From Actinernus sp. WN-2022 (taxonomy: Eukaryota > Cnidaria > Anthozoa > Actiniaria > Actinernidae), in contig JAOWCC010001634.1 of NCBI GenBank assembly GCA_030867875.1, positions 54,160,021 to 54,224,020 of the forward strand: a stretch of 64,000 bases of DNA. The letters are read 5' to 3'. Positions 45,557 through 57,059 of the stretch are shown here, one piece after another. The notes beneath the pieces were generated by a model. That model ran no database searches. It had not been told where the DNA came from and saw only the letters and a program-made list of their open reading frames with translations. The translations under genes and the position numbers were made by a program. Positions within the stretch are counted from its first letter, which is position 1. Each line of letters opens with the position of its first letter.

Positions 45557-47517
45557 ATTGGAATACTGTTCTTCCCCAAGATAATGATGTTGATGCCATC
45601 TTTGATTCATTTTATGCAGAAATTAACAAGATTATTGATAAGCATATTCCTCTCAAAAAACTTTCAAAAAGAGAAGTGAAACTTAAATCTAAGCCATGGA
45701 TTACTAAAGGAATCAGAACATCAATTAAATTAAAGAATAAGTTTTATGAAAAATTTCTAAAAACAAAATTTAAGTACTTTGAATCAAAGTATAAATCATA
45801 TCGAAATAAATTAAGTAACTTAATAAAAATTTGTAAGAAAAAATATTATAATGACTACTTCTCTGATAATGGTAATAACATAAAAAATATTTGGAGAGGA
45901 ATAAAAGAAATAATTACCCTTAAACCACAAAGCATGAATATACCTACAAAAGTTGTGAAAGATAATACTGAATTAACTGATTCAGTAAGTATTGCAAATG
46001 CTTTTAATGAATATTTCTCAAACATAGGAAATCAGCTTTCCAAGTCCATACCACAAGTGCAAAAATCACCTTTGGATTATCTTCCTGTACCCCCTGCTAA
46101 TAGCTTTGATGTTTTCCCTGTCACTTCAAAAGAAATAGAGGAAGAAATCTCAAATCTGAGTTCAAAGAAAGCAACTGGACCTTATAGTATATCCACTGAC
46201 TTATTAAAATTACTAAAAAAATGTTTATCGAAACCACTAGAAATACTCTTTAACTTATCCTTTTCGCAGGGTAAGTGCCTGATAAATTTAAATTAGCTCG
46301 TGTTATCCCTGTCCATAAAAAAGGATATATGACTTTGTTAAATAATTATCGCCCTATTTCACTTCTTTCTATTTTTAACCGACTATTAGAAAAATTAATG
46401 TATAAAAGACTCTTTAATTACATTGAAAAGTTAAATATTCTGTCTGATAACCAATTTGGCTTTCGAAAAAATCATTCTACAGTACATGCATTAATCTTAA
46501 TTGTAGATAAAATCCAGAAGGCATAGAAGAGGGCAAATACTCCTGTGGTATATTCCTTGATCTTAGCAAAGCTTTTGATACTGTCAATCATTCAATTCTG
46601 TTAAAAAAACTTGAGAACTATGGCATACGTGGTGTTGCCAAATAATGGTTTTACTCATATTTGCATAATAGAAGACAATTTGTGTCTATAGGAAGTGCAG
46701 CTTCTGATAAACATGTTATTTCATGTGGAGTCCCTCAGATTCAGTATTAGGTCCTCTTCTCTTCCTAATATATATTAACGACATGAATAACTGCTCAAAC
46801 GTTCTTGACCTCCACCTATTTGCTGATGACACCAATATTTTCTTTTCGAACAAAAGCCTGTCAATTTTAGAATCAATGGTAAATATTCATCTAGATTATA
46901 TTAGTACATGGTTAGCCTGCAATAAATTGTCACTTAATCTAGAAAAAAAATATTATGTTATGTTCCATCCTCCACAAAAAAAGTTACCCTTTAATATCGA
47001 ACTAACTATTAACCAAAAAATAATTAAACAAGAAAAAAGCATCAAATATCTGGGTGTTCATGTAGATTCCCATCTTAATTGGAAATGTCATATACATCAA
47101 ATTTCTAAAAAAGTTAGTAGAGGTATTGGAGTGCTTTCAAAAATTCGGCACTTTATAAATATTAATATACTAACACAATTGTATTACTCTTTGATCTTTC
47201 CTTTTTTGACATATGGCATAATTATCTGGGGAAACACTTATCATTCAACATTAATACAACTTATTACCCTGCAAAAGAAAGCAGTAAGAATCATGACCTT
47301 TTCCGACTTTCGTGAACATTCTAGCCCTCTGTTTAGGAAAATTGGTATTCTTAAATTATTAGATTTGATTTTTTACAGTAATGCACTATTTATGTATGAC
47401 TTTTATACTGCTAGATTACCCCATGCTTTCTCTGATTTCTTTACAAAAATTGATAGAAAACATAGCTATATCAAGGGAAACATATTATCTCCCCTCAACC
47501 AGAACAAATTATGGTAA
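45557..47517 (+). pseudogene. LINE reverse transcriptase and C-terminal region
   Basis: 45676-46296 holds the pre-RT linker (KPWITKGIRTSIKLKNKFYE) and the motif SKKATGPYSISTDLLK. A frameshift follows near 46280. LARVIPVHKKG, NNYRPISLLSIF and NQFGFRKNHST lie at 46275-46526, then a stop at 46524-46526 inside the palm. [20 protein letters not shown] (first catalytic Asp) comes near 46551. A second stop lies in GVAK-stop-WF, near 46642. SVLGPLLFLIYINDM and LFADDTNIFFS (catalytic DD) follow, with the long C-terminal domain to 47517. Dead but complete in domains. Confidence 0.85.
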
Positions 47518-47883
47518 ATTTTCTTTACGATTCACAGGTGCAATAACATGAAATTCTATTAGAGATGACTATAAACTCTTATCAAAATCCTCCTTTAAGA
47601 AACAAATAAAATCAGATATCCTAAGTTCCTATTGACATTCCCAAGAAATTTTCATGTTTTTCTTTTTTCTTTCTTCTTTTGTTTATTATTATATCTGTAT
47701 GTTTTGTGTGTATTTTATGTTTTGCCTATATATGACTTACACATTGTAATTTGAATCATGCGGCAATCTGACTCGATTAGTTTAGCTATTTCAGATTGCC
47801 GGTGTCCAACATTATTATTTTACTCTTTTCTTCTGTAACATTGTAAACCATAGACACAAATACACTTATTGTTGTTGTTGTTG

Positions 47884-48455
47884 TTTAAACTTCTCAAAGA
47901 AAGAAAATAAACTGCGCACCGGAGAAGATTTGAAGTTCGAACAAATTCGTACTGACGTTCCGTTCAATTTGACTAAAATAATGATTCTGTCTCAGATAAA
48001 TAGTGTTTATGATCCACTTGGACTTGCAGGCCCTTTCACAGTTAGGGCGAAGATTCTGATGAGGCAGTTATGGGCAAGTAATCCAAAGCTAGACTGGGAT
48101 GATCCTATTCCAGAAGACAACAGACGCGATTGGATAACATTCTTTGAAGATTTGTTCGACATGGACAACGTTAAATTTGATAGATGTATCAAGCCAGAGA
48201 ATACAATAGAAGATCCAACATTGGTTATATTCAGCGATGGATCCAGTAATGCATATGGTGCATATGCATACGTGAGATGGAAATTACCTACTGGAACATT
48301 CAACAGTAATCTCATCTTATCCAAGCATCGTCTTGCTCCTGTCAAGAAAATGTCCATAGATCGAATAGAACTCTGCGGTGCAGTATTGAACAAAAGACTG
48401 AAAGCCGTGATAAGACAACAATGCAGACTTCCATACCGTCAGACTTCCATACTTC
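47884..48455 (+). pseudogene. BEL-2 RT end and RNase H start
   Basis: The frame reads FSKKENKLRTGEDLKFEQI, then INSVYDPLGLAGPFTVRAKI (the BEL 'YDPLG' block) and WDDPIPEDNRRDW. The RNase H opening LVIFSDGSSNAYGAYAYVRW carries its first catalytic Asp. HRLAPVKKMSIDRIELCGAV has the catalytic Glu. It ends abruptly near 48455 with no integrase. Confidence 0.85.
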
Positions 48456-48463
48456 AAAGGAGT

Positions 48464-48755
48464 ACATGTAAGACCGGTGTAAACAACAGCTAACTTCGCC
48501 GCCATTTTCGTTGGCAATGACTTAAACTTGCAAAATCTTGCATAGCAACAATATTTGACCGCGCGATGGACTGAAACCTAATGTCCCGCTCGAAACAGCT
48601 GTGATGCATGTCCTTCTAATTTTCCCTCTTGCATGTTAATGAGGAAAAATTATAAAAAATTGCATGATGATGAGGGAATTTAGAGATTAAATGTCACTCA
48701 ACGAACAACGAAAACCGAGGAGGTCATGGTATTACATTATATAAGTGGTTAGTGG
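48464..48755. other. no gene seen
   Basis: Sequence at the truncated edge of BEL-2. No ORF or repeat pair could be supported. Confidence 0.4.
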
Positions 48756-49185
48756 TTGTTTAAGTCTCTTGAAGTAATAAAATTATTTCATCTTGTCAAC
48801 CTTCACATTGCAATATTTATGTACAAATTTCACAATCACCTGCTACCATCTGTATTCCTATCTTTCTTTACTAAGGTCAATAAGATTAACAGTTATAACA
48901 CAAGGCTTGCTGCAAAACAGTTCTATTATCTTCCAAAGACTACTAGTTATAAGTTGTACGTCATTGCTTCAAAGACAATAAATATGTTTTGCAACAGTTT
49001 AATTACTACTTTATCTATTTACTGGTGATTTATTATCACCATCATAGTAGTTTAATTCTCATTAATTGATATTATTACGAGATTAGTGTGTTTTACATTT
49101 TCTGTGTGTGTGTCCGGCCTAAACATTATGCATCTTTTTGTAAACTGGCTACCCGGTATTATTAGCCCTCAAGGTTATTTCGGGT
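48756..49185 (+). pseudogene. LINE C-terminal scrap with 3' UTR
   Basis: The frame contains LVNLHIAIFMYKFHNHLLPS then INSYNTRLAAKQFYYLPKT, the C-terminal 'M-+FHN-LLP--F' and 'H-YNTR-A' blocks of CR1-like LINEs. It loses frame near 48945. The 3' region, with 'gtgtgtgtgtccggcctaaa', ends around 49185. Confidence 0.65.
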
Positions 49186-49780
49186 TGACAGTACCCTTAA
49201 TATAAAAACAATTAACATTGTAAAGTAGATGTGCAATAATCCTTGGGGTAAATAAAAAGTTGTTCTGGTTGTTGTTGTTTTTGTTGAATATGTAGATCAG
49301 TAAGAACAATTTTATCACTGGAGTTGAAAATCTGTTCCAAACACTAGTGATTTTCAACTGGTATTTCATTTGGTTTCCAAACTGATCCACCTGACCAGAT
49401 TAGAGATTGTGGTTGCCAATCAGAATCTGAATTAATAATCAGTTTGAGCACACTCGCTGAAAGCCATCAGCAGGGATTAGCAGTTTACCAGGATAATACT
49501 CAAGATATATGTGCTACTCAATGCCGGTAGAATCACAAGAGACCAAAAAAAGAACAAAGAAGGAATTACAGGAGTCGAAGGAATTACAGGGGTCGAATGA
49601 CTTAAAACAAGTTGAAAGGGTTATGGAGTTTCGGAGAGAGTAAAGTGGAAAAAAGGTAGAATTTGAGACCCAGAGGAGATTGCTGGACGAAGTTCGAAGG
49701 TAAAACCGAACTCTGACGGAAGCCTGACGAGGGCGGACAATGTTTAAACTCAGCATTGTATATTTAAGTAAAATTAAGTC
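49186..49780. other. repeat-bearing spacer
   Basis: It contains the inverted partner (49320-49404) of the repeat at 3952-4010, and a purine-rich stretch at 49530-49700 with 'ggaattacaggggtcgaa'-type short duplications. No gene was seen. Confidence 0.4.
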
Positions 49781-49789
49781 TGTCTGAAA

Positions 49790-51160
49790 AAAAGTAGGTT
49801 AAAAAAATAAGATGAGCCTTGTGTACCACAGGATCCATACTGGGACCATTATTTTTTATCATTTATATTAACGATCTTCCTAACGCCTCCAAGGTAATCG
49901 ACTCTCTACTCTTTGCGGATGACACAAGTATTTTTTATTCCCACAAAGATCCTAATCTATTGATATCCTTTTTAAATAGAGAACTAAAACAGATAGATGA
50001 CTGGTTAAAAACAAATAAACTTACTGTCAATATAAAGAAAACCAATTATATCCTTTTCAAACCTAGACAAAAGCACATTTCGTGCAATGTTCCCCTCCTA
50101 TTTAATTACCACCAGTTAGAACAAAAGCAAGTTACTAAATTCCTAGGAGTATTTATTGATGAAAACTTCACCTGGAAAATTCAAATAAGCCATGTTTGTA
50201 AGAAAATGTCCAAAAGTATAGGTATTATTTACAGATCTCGATTTTATCTGTCTTCTAAATCTAAAGTATCTCTTTACTATACATTAGTTTACCCATACCT
50301 CTCCTACTGTAATATTGTCTGGTCAAACACATATCCCTCAAACTTAAACAGAGTATTTCTTCTTCAAAAGCGTGCTGTACGAATTCTAGCCTCTGCCGAT
50401 TATCGTGCCCATACTGCACCAATTTTTGACAGCTTAAAAATACTAGACATTTTTACCTTGAACAGTTTCAACAATGCTAAATTTATGTTCTCCTATCATA
50501 ATCAACTACTTCCCCCTCTATTCTCAAACTTATTTCCTAGAAATGATGAGATACACAGTTATAGTACCAGAATTGCAACTAATTATCGATCACACTCTTG
50601 TCGTACTAATATCAAACAATTTACTATTCTTCATCAAGGACCAAAAATATGGAACTCTCTGCCCCTCTACATAACTAAGTCTTTAACACTACCGGAATTT
50701 AAAAAAAATTTCCACCACATTGCTACTAACAAATGAAACTTCATTCTTTACACCTTCACATCTCTAATTATCTTTAATTACATTGTTGTTCGCAATTGCT
50801 AACTCATTTTATTATATGAATCTTATGAGGAGGTCTCTACTCTATAAGCCCTGTGGTTTCCAGAGGCCTCCTCGCCATAACTGCCTAAGCTTCCACTTAT
50901 TTAACTTGTAACTAATAGTAACTGCTGTTCGTTGTATTTAGCACAATATTCTTAGTCAAATCAATTGTTAACACTAGTTAGTTAATTTCTCTGTATAAGA
51001 AATCTATTGTAACTATTCAAAGACCTTAATTATTACTTTCTCCTGTCAATAATATTCCTGTACAAATCACACCGCTAGGCCGCTTTGTATTGTAGTCAGT
51101 ATTACTATTGTTACTTTGTTACTCTTATAAAAAAACATATGGCGAATTAAAAAAAAAAAA
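49790..51160 (+). pseudogene. 5'-truncated CR1-like LINE with intact RT C-terminal half
   Basis: An uninterrupted frame from about 49819 to the stop at 50736 (305 codons) starts inside the RT palm with GSILGPLFFIIYINDLP, then LLFADDTSIFYSHKD (catalytic). KLTVNIKKTNYILFKPRQK follows. The thumb and C-terminal blocks are KFLGVFIDENFTWK, LVYPYLSYCNIVWSNTYP, RAVRILASADYRAHTAP and HQGPKIWNSLPLYI. The 3' UTR ends at an A run near 51148-51160. Everything before the palm is missing, as in typical 5'-truncated insertions. The open frame suggests a relatively young insertion. Confidence 0.85.
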
Positions 51161-51429
51161 TTATGATGATGAACTCATGAGTTCATTAGTTAGTTATTCT
51201 TTAATTTAGTTAATAAGTTATTTATTTCCGTCTTTGTAGTTATCGTATTATTATTAAATATATTCAGTACTACTGGGAGTGCGTGTCTTGTTACGTGCTA
51301 CAGGAAGAAATGTGTGCATTTTATTGTGTTTGGACAAAGGTCCCAAATTTAGTGACGTGCGGTGTCACACATCGGTCTTTAAATAATCGGTTGACATCGG
51401 GCCTTTTCTTGTTAAGATCAAATTCGCCA

Positions 51430-51880
51430 AGAAATGAAGTATTTCTTAGATACTTTTAACATAATTATAACACACGTCATGCCAATGAAGTTAGTTTCGC
51501 TCATCGTACTTATTTCTTAAGGAGTGGAATGGTATTCCTGCTGCTATTAGAAACAGTAACTCAGTCAACTGTTTTAGGCACACTTCATTGTTATTCGCAG
51601 TCCTTTTAGTCTGTCTTGCGTGTTGGTGAGCCAAAAACAACAATTTGAGTTACTGTTTCTACTATATTTTATACTACACCATTTTTCTACTCTATATATT
51701 ATATATATATTTAAAAGTTTTATTCTTCCTTTTATGATTCATAGTGATTTTTTTAAATATTTATAATTATTTATTTTTATGTATGCTTATATACTAAATT
51801 CTCTGTAACAGGTCCTCCCTGAAAACCACCTTAGGGTGATGGGAGTTCCTTTATAAAGAATTGTATTATTATTATTATTT
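51430..51880 (+). pseudogene. LINE 3' scrap, same UTR type as 34545-35262
   Basis: A short frame LKEWNGIPAAIRNSNSVNCF (51510-51570) is the C-terminal end of a LINE protein. The 3' UTR has 'ggtcctccctgaaaaccacc' and ends in ATT triplets at 51863-51880, closely matching the UTR near 35180. Confidence 0.65.
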
Positions 51881-52194
51881 TACTTTATTCATTTGTGAGC
51901 TAAAATAATGCTTACCGATGTTTTTTGTTGAATACTTAAGCGCTATGCAATGTAACATAACAGGTTTGTACTAAACAATACACGCCAACAAAGGACTCTT
52001 GAAGACTGCTGTCCTATTGGCCTGTTGCTGTTTACGAACATTGTCATGCAAGTATGTATGACATAATAATCGAGTAATGAAACCCATCTAGTTGTTCCTG
52101 TTTCAAAACCAAAATACTTGACACACTGGAGAAACAAAATTAAAAACTAATTATGTGTACCGTTAATCTTTATTTATCTTTCCGTTTATTACAG

Positions 52195-52333
52195 GAATAC
52201 GTGAGAATCTACCAGGAGTTAAAAGTACAAGAAAGAATGAGGCAAACACATGTAATGCCAGGATTACAGCGCGGTTATTTTGAAAACCCTAACCCTAATC
52301 CGTTTCCTGGACATGCACCTCCTGGAATTATAG
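52195..52333 (+). CDS. FBXO7: FBXO7-like gene, penultimate-type exon
   Basis: A clean exon runs from 'tttattacag' to a GTAAGT donor with 46 codons plus one base. It encodes EYVRIYQELKVQERMRQTH then FENPNPNPFPGHAPPGIIG. The Pro/Asn-rich stretch ending PPGIIG(G) is the hallmark of the FBXO7 C-terminal region shared with the proteasome regulator PI31. Its orientation agrees with the F-box exons at 33559-34077, leaving an intron of about 18 kb full of transposons. The following exon (expected to begin GEYD-like) was not found in the window. Confidence 0.65.
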
Positions 52334-52639
52334 GTAAGTGACGAAGAAGAGGTTCCTCTTCGTGTACACATTCTCTTCTGTAAAATTCCATTTGTCCAGT
52401 GAGCCGCCTATTTACAAACGAGTTTGGCTTAGATAGCGTTTGCATTGCAATAATTTGTATAAAACGAAATCTTAGCGTGTTGGGTGGTACTGAGTAGAAC
52501 ATGTAATATTCAGCAGTTTGAGAGTTTGGTCTTTAATTGGAGCGTTTGAATAATCGGATAATGACGGAAACGAGGCTAGTTAGGCATTAGTAGGAGTATA
52601 CAATTGACAGTTCACCAACAGGCGCCCTATTGTTCTCGC

Positions 52640-53040
52640 GCGGCGCCACTTCCGCCCTATTGCCCCCCCCCCCTATTGTCCCACCCTAACCCTTTAATAA
52701 TGATGACATCATAGTTTGTGAATTTCGACTACCCCTCCCAAATCCACTCTGAGGCGATGACGACATAGGCTTGCTAATTGTTTGAATGGTCTATTGTTTC
52801 AAGGGATTAACAGAGGATACAGTTCTGTGACATGAAATATCGGAATATCTATTGTTCTCGCGATGAGTCATCAGGAATATTGGGAGGCCTATTGTTCTCG
52901 CGATGAGTCATCACCGCCTTTAGATATCGATGACATCATAGCCTGTATTTTCCAACCTCCTCAGCCCCTACAATCCACTCAAGCGATGATGATATAGGCT
53001 TGCTAGTTGTTTGAATGGTTTCTTGTTTGAATGGAATTAA
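52640..53040. repeat. diverged local duplication
   Basis: Two related copies contain 'gatgacatcatag', 'aatccactc', 'cgatgatgatataggcttgc' (or a variant) and 'ttgtttgaatgg', at about 52700-52800 and 52925-53035. Between them 'ctattgttctcgcgatgagt' occurs twice (52850, 52887). The wording 'ctattgttctcgcg' also appears at 52630. No gene was seen. Confidence 0.6.
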
Positions 53041-53055
53041 GAGGGTCTCAAAGAA

Positions 53056-54341
53056 TTACATACATACATACATACAGAGTCTTTATTTTAACACGGTGTC
53101 TTATCGTACATATGCTCTTCCAGAGAGCCGTGCATACATGAACTAGTAATAAAATTACAGAAATGGAACCCTAGTTAAAATGTGTTGTTCTAATATGAAT
53201 TTCCAAAAAGTATAATCCCTAAAATATATTATCCTGATATAAAATTACTTATTTAACCTAAATTACAGCGTATTTTTAAATGATGTTACGTTTGTCTGTC
53301 TTCTTATATCATTAGATAAACTATTCCAGAGAACAGCCCCTCTATAATGAAAGCTTCCCTTTCCAGCTTCAGTGTGCGGTCTTGGTACAGATACATTATA
53401 GCTTGAGTTTCTTGTGGGAATGTACAAAAGTTGTGCATTTAAAGATTCATAGTTTTTTACATTAATATATCTACTTGCTAATTGATCTTCTTGTCTCAAG
53501 ATTATCCCATTTAAGTTCGCTCAACAACTCAGCTGACCGCCTATCATAATTCGAAAAGGTGACCACCCTGGCAGTTCTATTTTGGAGAGTTTGGAGTATG
53601 TCAGCTATCCCTTTTCCACAGTTTCCCTATACTGCACTACAGTAATTGAAATACGGTAGTATAAGGGAATTATACATTGTAATTAGCATTTCATGAGGTG
53701 CAAGATGCCCGACTCATCTCATCGCCCCTATCCCCCTGAAGCTTTCTTAGGAATTGTATCTACTTGATCTTTCCAAGTTAAAGATTGATCGATCTTAACT
53801 CCAAGATATTTGTATATCTCTTCTCTTTTCAAGGCTTTGTTATCTACTTCAGTTTGAGATCAACTTTATTTATGCACGCTAGCCCATTCAATACATACTG
53901 GTTTCCAATAGGGGCGTGTAGTTTGAAACTGATACACAAGATGTTTTATTTTATGTTGACTTGCTATTATCGTGTATTTGTTTTGACCACATTTAGACTG
54001 AGTTTATTAGCATTTAACCATTTATGTGTTTCGCAAAGGTCGTTCTTCGTTTGTTGCTCTAAGATGTTCTCATCAGATGTTTTATTTTATGTTGACTATC
54101 TATTATCATGTATTTGTTTTGACCACATTTAGACTGAGTTTATTAGCTTTTAACAATTTATGTATTTCACAAAGGTCGTGGTTCATTTGTTGCTCTAAAA
54201 TGTTCTCATCAGTATTTGCAATAGTTAGACTAGTATCACCTGCATACACCCATACTTTAGAGTAGAGATCACAAGATGGAAGATCATTCATATAAACTAT
54301 AAAGAGTAACCGTCCAAGGATATATCCTGTTGTATTCCGCA
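53056..54341 (-). pseudogene. LINE RT palm and C-terminus (downstream half, split by BEL-3)
   Basis: From 54341 leftward, the frame has GYILGRLLFIVYMNDLPSC, an RT palm in which the usual 'LGPLLF' Pro is Arg. It continues with VWVYAGDTSLTIAN, where the YADD box is mutated to YAGD, and LKANKLSLNVVKTN. A 136-bp tandem duplication (53941-54076 and 54077-54212) breaks the frame. The C-terminal block GSFHYRGAVLWNSLSNDIRR ends near 53263. A 3' region extends to 'acatacatacat' repeats near 53059. The upstream half is at 60821-61500. Confidence 0.8.
53941..54212. repeat. 136-bp tandem duplication within the LINE RT
   Basis: Two adjacent copies of a 136-base unit starting 'atgttttattttatgttgac' differ at several scattered positions. 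The period is not a multiple of three, so the duplication disrupts the LINE frame. Confidence 0.85.
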
Positions 54342-54645
54342 TGTAACGACCACAACGCTACTTGCCACACCGTGCTTGTCAGTTTTATTCAGAAACGCTC
54401 CGTACAATTCCGTGATACGAGAAAGAGAGGTTTCTACGACAAAATTACATGAATCAATAAAGGAAACTTAAATACAAATTCATGTGGCAATATCAAAGGA
54501 AAACAGAGCTATTTAACACTAAAATACTAACCTGACGGTGGAATCACAAGCACTTGACATATAATAAAAACAAAATGGCCGACCATGCGGTCTGGGCACT
54601 TATCACGTGACGCGCGGATGACCGCTGACCGATTTCGTTGTTACA
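54342..54645 (-). repeat. BEL-3 3' LTR
   Basis: On the plus strand it starts TGTAACGACCACAA and ends TTCGTTGTTACA, so it has short inverted TGT/ACA termini. Immediately right of it the plus strand reads 'taccggccccgaatggg', a G-rich polypurine-type tract on the minus strand. Confidence 0.92.
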
Positions 54646-54854
54646 TACCGGCCCCGAATGGGCGTACATACAGAAGCACATTCTAATGTCTCTTACAACG
54701 AAAACAATAATTATCACAATGTCTCACTAGACTTAGACCGAAATGCCTACGCTAAATGACAGTTCAACAAGAGGAATCCTTGTTATTTCCACTAGAATGC
54801 CTTTAACAGCTACACTGTGTCCTCTCTGTATCTCAGCCTGGCTTCTTCACGTCT
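54646..54854 (-). other. BEL-3 3' untranslated region
   Basis: Non-coding sequence between the integrase stop at 54855 and the 3' LTR, including the polypurine-like tract next to the LTR. Confidence 0.6.
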
Positions 54855-56342
54855 TTACTCATCCTCTTTAGACTCATCTGTCACTCCTTTTAGGAGACAC
54901 AGCTTCCGAATGTCCCTCTGGAGGCTCGTCGTAGCCGTCTTCAGTCGCACCCGACGCACTACGCCCTCGCGGTCTGGAAACACCTCTTCTATGAGGCCCT
55001 TTGGCCACTCCCCACTTGGTGACCTCTCGTCTATCACCAAAACCAAATCGCCAACTGCGAAGTTACGCTGAAGACGAGTCCATTTCTGCCTGCATTGAAG
55101 CGTTGGCAAGTACTCGCGAAGCCACCTTTTCCAGAAAGTATTGGCCAACAGCTGTGCTTGACGCCAGCGCTTGTTGTAGATGTCTTCCTTAGAAAACACA
55201 TCAAGAGGTGTACAGGAATTAGACTTTAGAAGTAGAAGCTTGTTAGGTGTCAAAGGTTCAGGATCTTCGGGGCTGTCACTTTGATCTAGAGCTTCCCTTA
55301 ACTCGCGCTCTGCACCTTTGAAGTTGGTGCCATTGTCGCTGAAGATTTCCTTAGGTCTTCCACGCCTGCTCACAAATCTCTGATAGGCACAAATGAAGGA
55401 GTCAGTCTCCAAAGTGTGAGCAATTTCTATGTGAACAGCTCTCATAGTAAAACATGTAAACAGGCAGCCATACCTCTTGGCTTGACTACGACCCTGCTTT
55501 ACTAACATCGGACCGAAGTAGTCCACTCCAACTCGTGTGAATGGAGGTTCTGATGGTGTCAGTCGAGCAACAGGAAGAGGAGCCATGAACTGCCGTCCCG
55601 GTCTAGCATTCCTTCTACGACAATCTAAACACTTGCCTATCACTCTGCGTACCGATGAGTGCCCTCGTAATATCCAGTACTTCTGTCTGATTGTTGATAA
55701 GACCTGTGTTGGACCGCAGTGTCCTCCTTGTTGATGATAATGTTGAATTATCAGATCTGTCACATGGTGTTTACTTGGCAGGATAATAGGGTGCTTCTGC
55801 TCGAATGCAATCGGTGCCCTCTCGAGGCGCCCACCAACTCTAATCAACTCTTCACTTAGGACTGGACTCCGCTTTCGCAGGGGGCTGGAATCTTCCAGTT
55901 CAGATTTCTTCACCGACAGCCATTTACTTGGCTGCATGCTTTCAGCTTCTGGTCTCGCTCCCTTGGGCACTGTAAGTTCCTTCAAGAACATCTCGTTTTG
56001 TACTATCTGGATAATCCCTTTCTTAGCAACATCAATCTCCTGGACAGTCAGTGGTCCCTTGTCAACTGTAACTGCTGCCTTGCACTTGAGAAATCGATGA
56101 GAACAATAGAGCTTGAACCGTAAGAGCCAAGCGACTGCTTTCAGAAGCTTATACCAACTTGAGTATCGCTTAAGCAGCTGGCTTGTCACTCCTTCCTGAA
56201 AGGTGGCATTAACTCGTGCTTCCTTCTTCAGCTCTGGGTCATCACCAGATATCTCTGTTGGGCTTGTCCATCTCATTGGCCAATCTATCTCCTTGGTCCA
56301 TAGGTAATCTGGACCTTTCAGCCACTGGTGCACTTTACTGGA
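54855..56342 (-). pseudogene. BEL-3 integrase with internal deletion
   Basis: An open frame of nearly 500 codons follows an in-frame stop at 56343-56345. It opens VHQWLKGPDYLW, then RVGGRLERAPIAFEQKHPII. The His/Cys zinc module is HYHQQGGHCGPTQ and CLDCRRRNARP. The core has FTRVGVDYFGPMLVKQGRS (first Asp), HTLETDSFICAYQRFVSRRG and IFSDNGTNFKGAERELREAL (second Asp). It then jumps at about 55282 straight to DSPEDPEPLTPNKLLLL. The usual segment between, which carries the P-W-G-W-E catalytic Glu and is still visible in BEL-1 as PWWEVFMKGW, is missing. The C-terminus has the RNFAVGDLVLVID barrel. It cannot catalyse integration as written. Confidence 0.88.
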
Positions 56343-57059
56343 TTATTTAGCTTTCAATCCACGCGAGGCAATGTCAGCTGGATTTAACCTTGTTTCAACA
56401 TGTCTCCACTGTGCAGTCTCAGAACTATCCTGAATTATAGCTACTCTATTCGCAACAAATGTCTGGAAGCGCCTGGATTCATTACTAATGTATTGTAAGA
56501 CTGAAGTCGAGTCTGTCCAATACACTGTCTCATCAATCTTGTACTCAATCTCCTCATGGATTAATTTGTTCAACTTCACTGACACCACTGCAGCTGACAG
56601 CTCTAACTTCGGTATGGATACTGTCTTCAATGGTGCAACACGAGCTTTCCCCATGACAAATGAACAGTGAATGTCATCTTGGACATTGACCAAACGCAGG
56701 TAAGATACTGCCCCATAACCCTCCTCTGAGGCATCGCAGAAGTGGTGCAACTGGACTTTGCTGATCTCACCAAACTCTGTTGGTTTGAAACATCGAGGGA
56801 CGGCAATATCTTGCAGCTTAGGTAGACCACTTAGCCATTCTTCCCACCATTCAACATCACTATCTGGTACTCTCTCGTCCCAACTGTAATTCTGCTTACA
56901 GAGCCTTTGAAGAAGTCGCTTTGCAGGTAGTATCACTGGTGCTACGAACCCTAACGGGTCATACATTGTCAGCTCACTGCTGACAATATTCCACGCCGAG
57001 TCAGTGGTTTCTTCTTGTCTACAATTCTGAAATTGAAGACATCCATCTGCATGTTCCAA
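56343..57059 (-). pseudogene. BEL-3 RNase H region
   Basis: After a frameshift near 56975 the pol frame continues with TMYDPLGFVAPVILPAKRLL, then HHFCDASEEGYGAVSYLRLV (RNase H first Asp) and KARVAPLKTVSIPKLELSAA (catalytic Glu). VYWTDSTSVLQYISNESRRF (catalytic Asp) and LNPADIASRGLKAK follow. A TAA at 56343-56345 then ends it, in frame with the integrase. It degrades the RNA strand during reverse transcription. The catalytic residues look intact. Only the frame connections at both ends are broken. Confidence 0.9.

Larger units (their letters stand above)
44381..47880 (+). mobile_element. nearly full-length PHD-finger LINE inserted in BEL-2
   Basis: Order on the plus strand: PHD-finger ORF (44383-44841), APE-type endonuclease (44822-45556), RT (about 45560-47520), then a 3' UTR ending in TTG triplets at 47866-47883. 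BEL-2 sequence resumes in frame on the far side. This architecture is that of CR1-related LINEs with a zinc-finger ORF1. Stops and frameshifts show it is inactive, but it is the most complete LINE in the window. Confidence 0.8.
41940..48460 (+). mobile_element. BEL-2, degenerate BEL/Pao retrotransposon in three pieces
   Basis: Gag-pol blocks on the plus strand occur at 41940-43131, 44107-44380 and 47884-48455. They are separated by TIR element H and a LINE. The order gag knuckle, protease, RT, RNase H is continuous across both gaps. Integrase and both LTRs were not found, so the copy is truncated at both ends. Confidence 0.75.
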
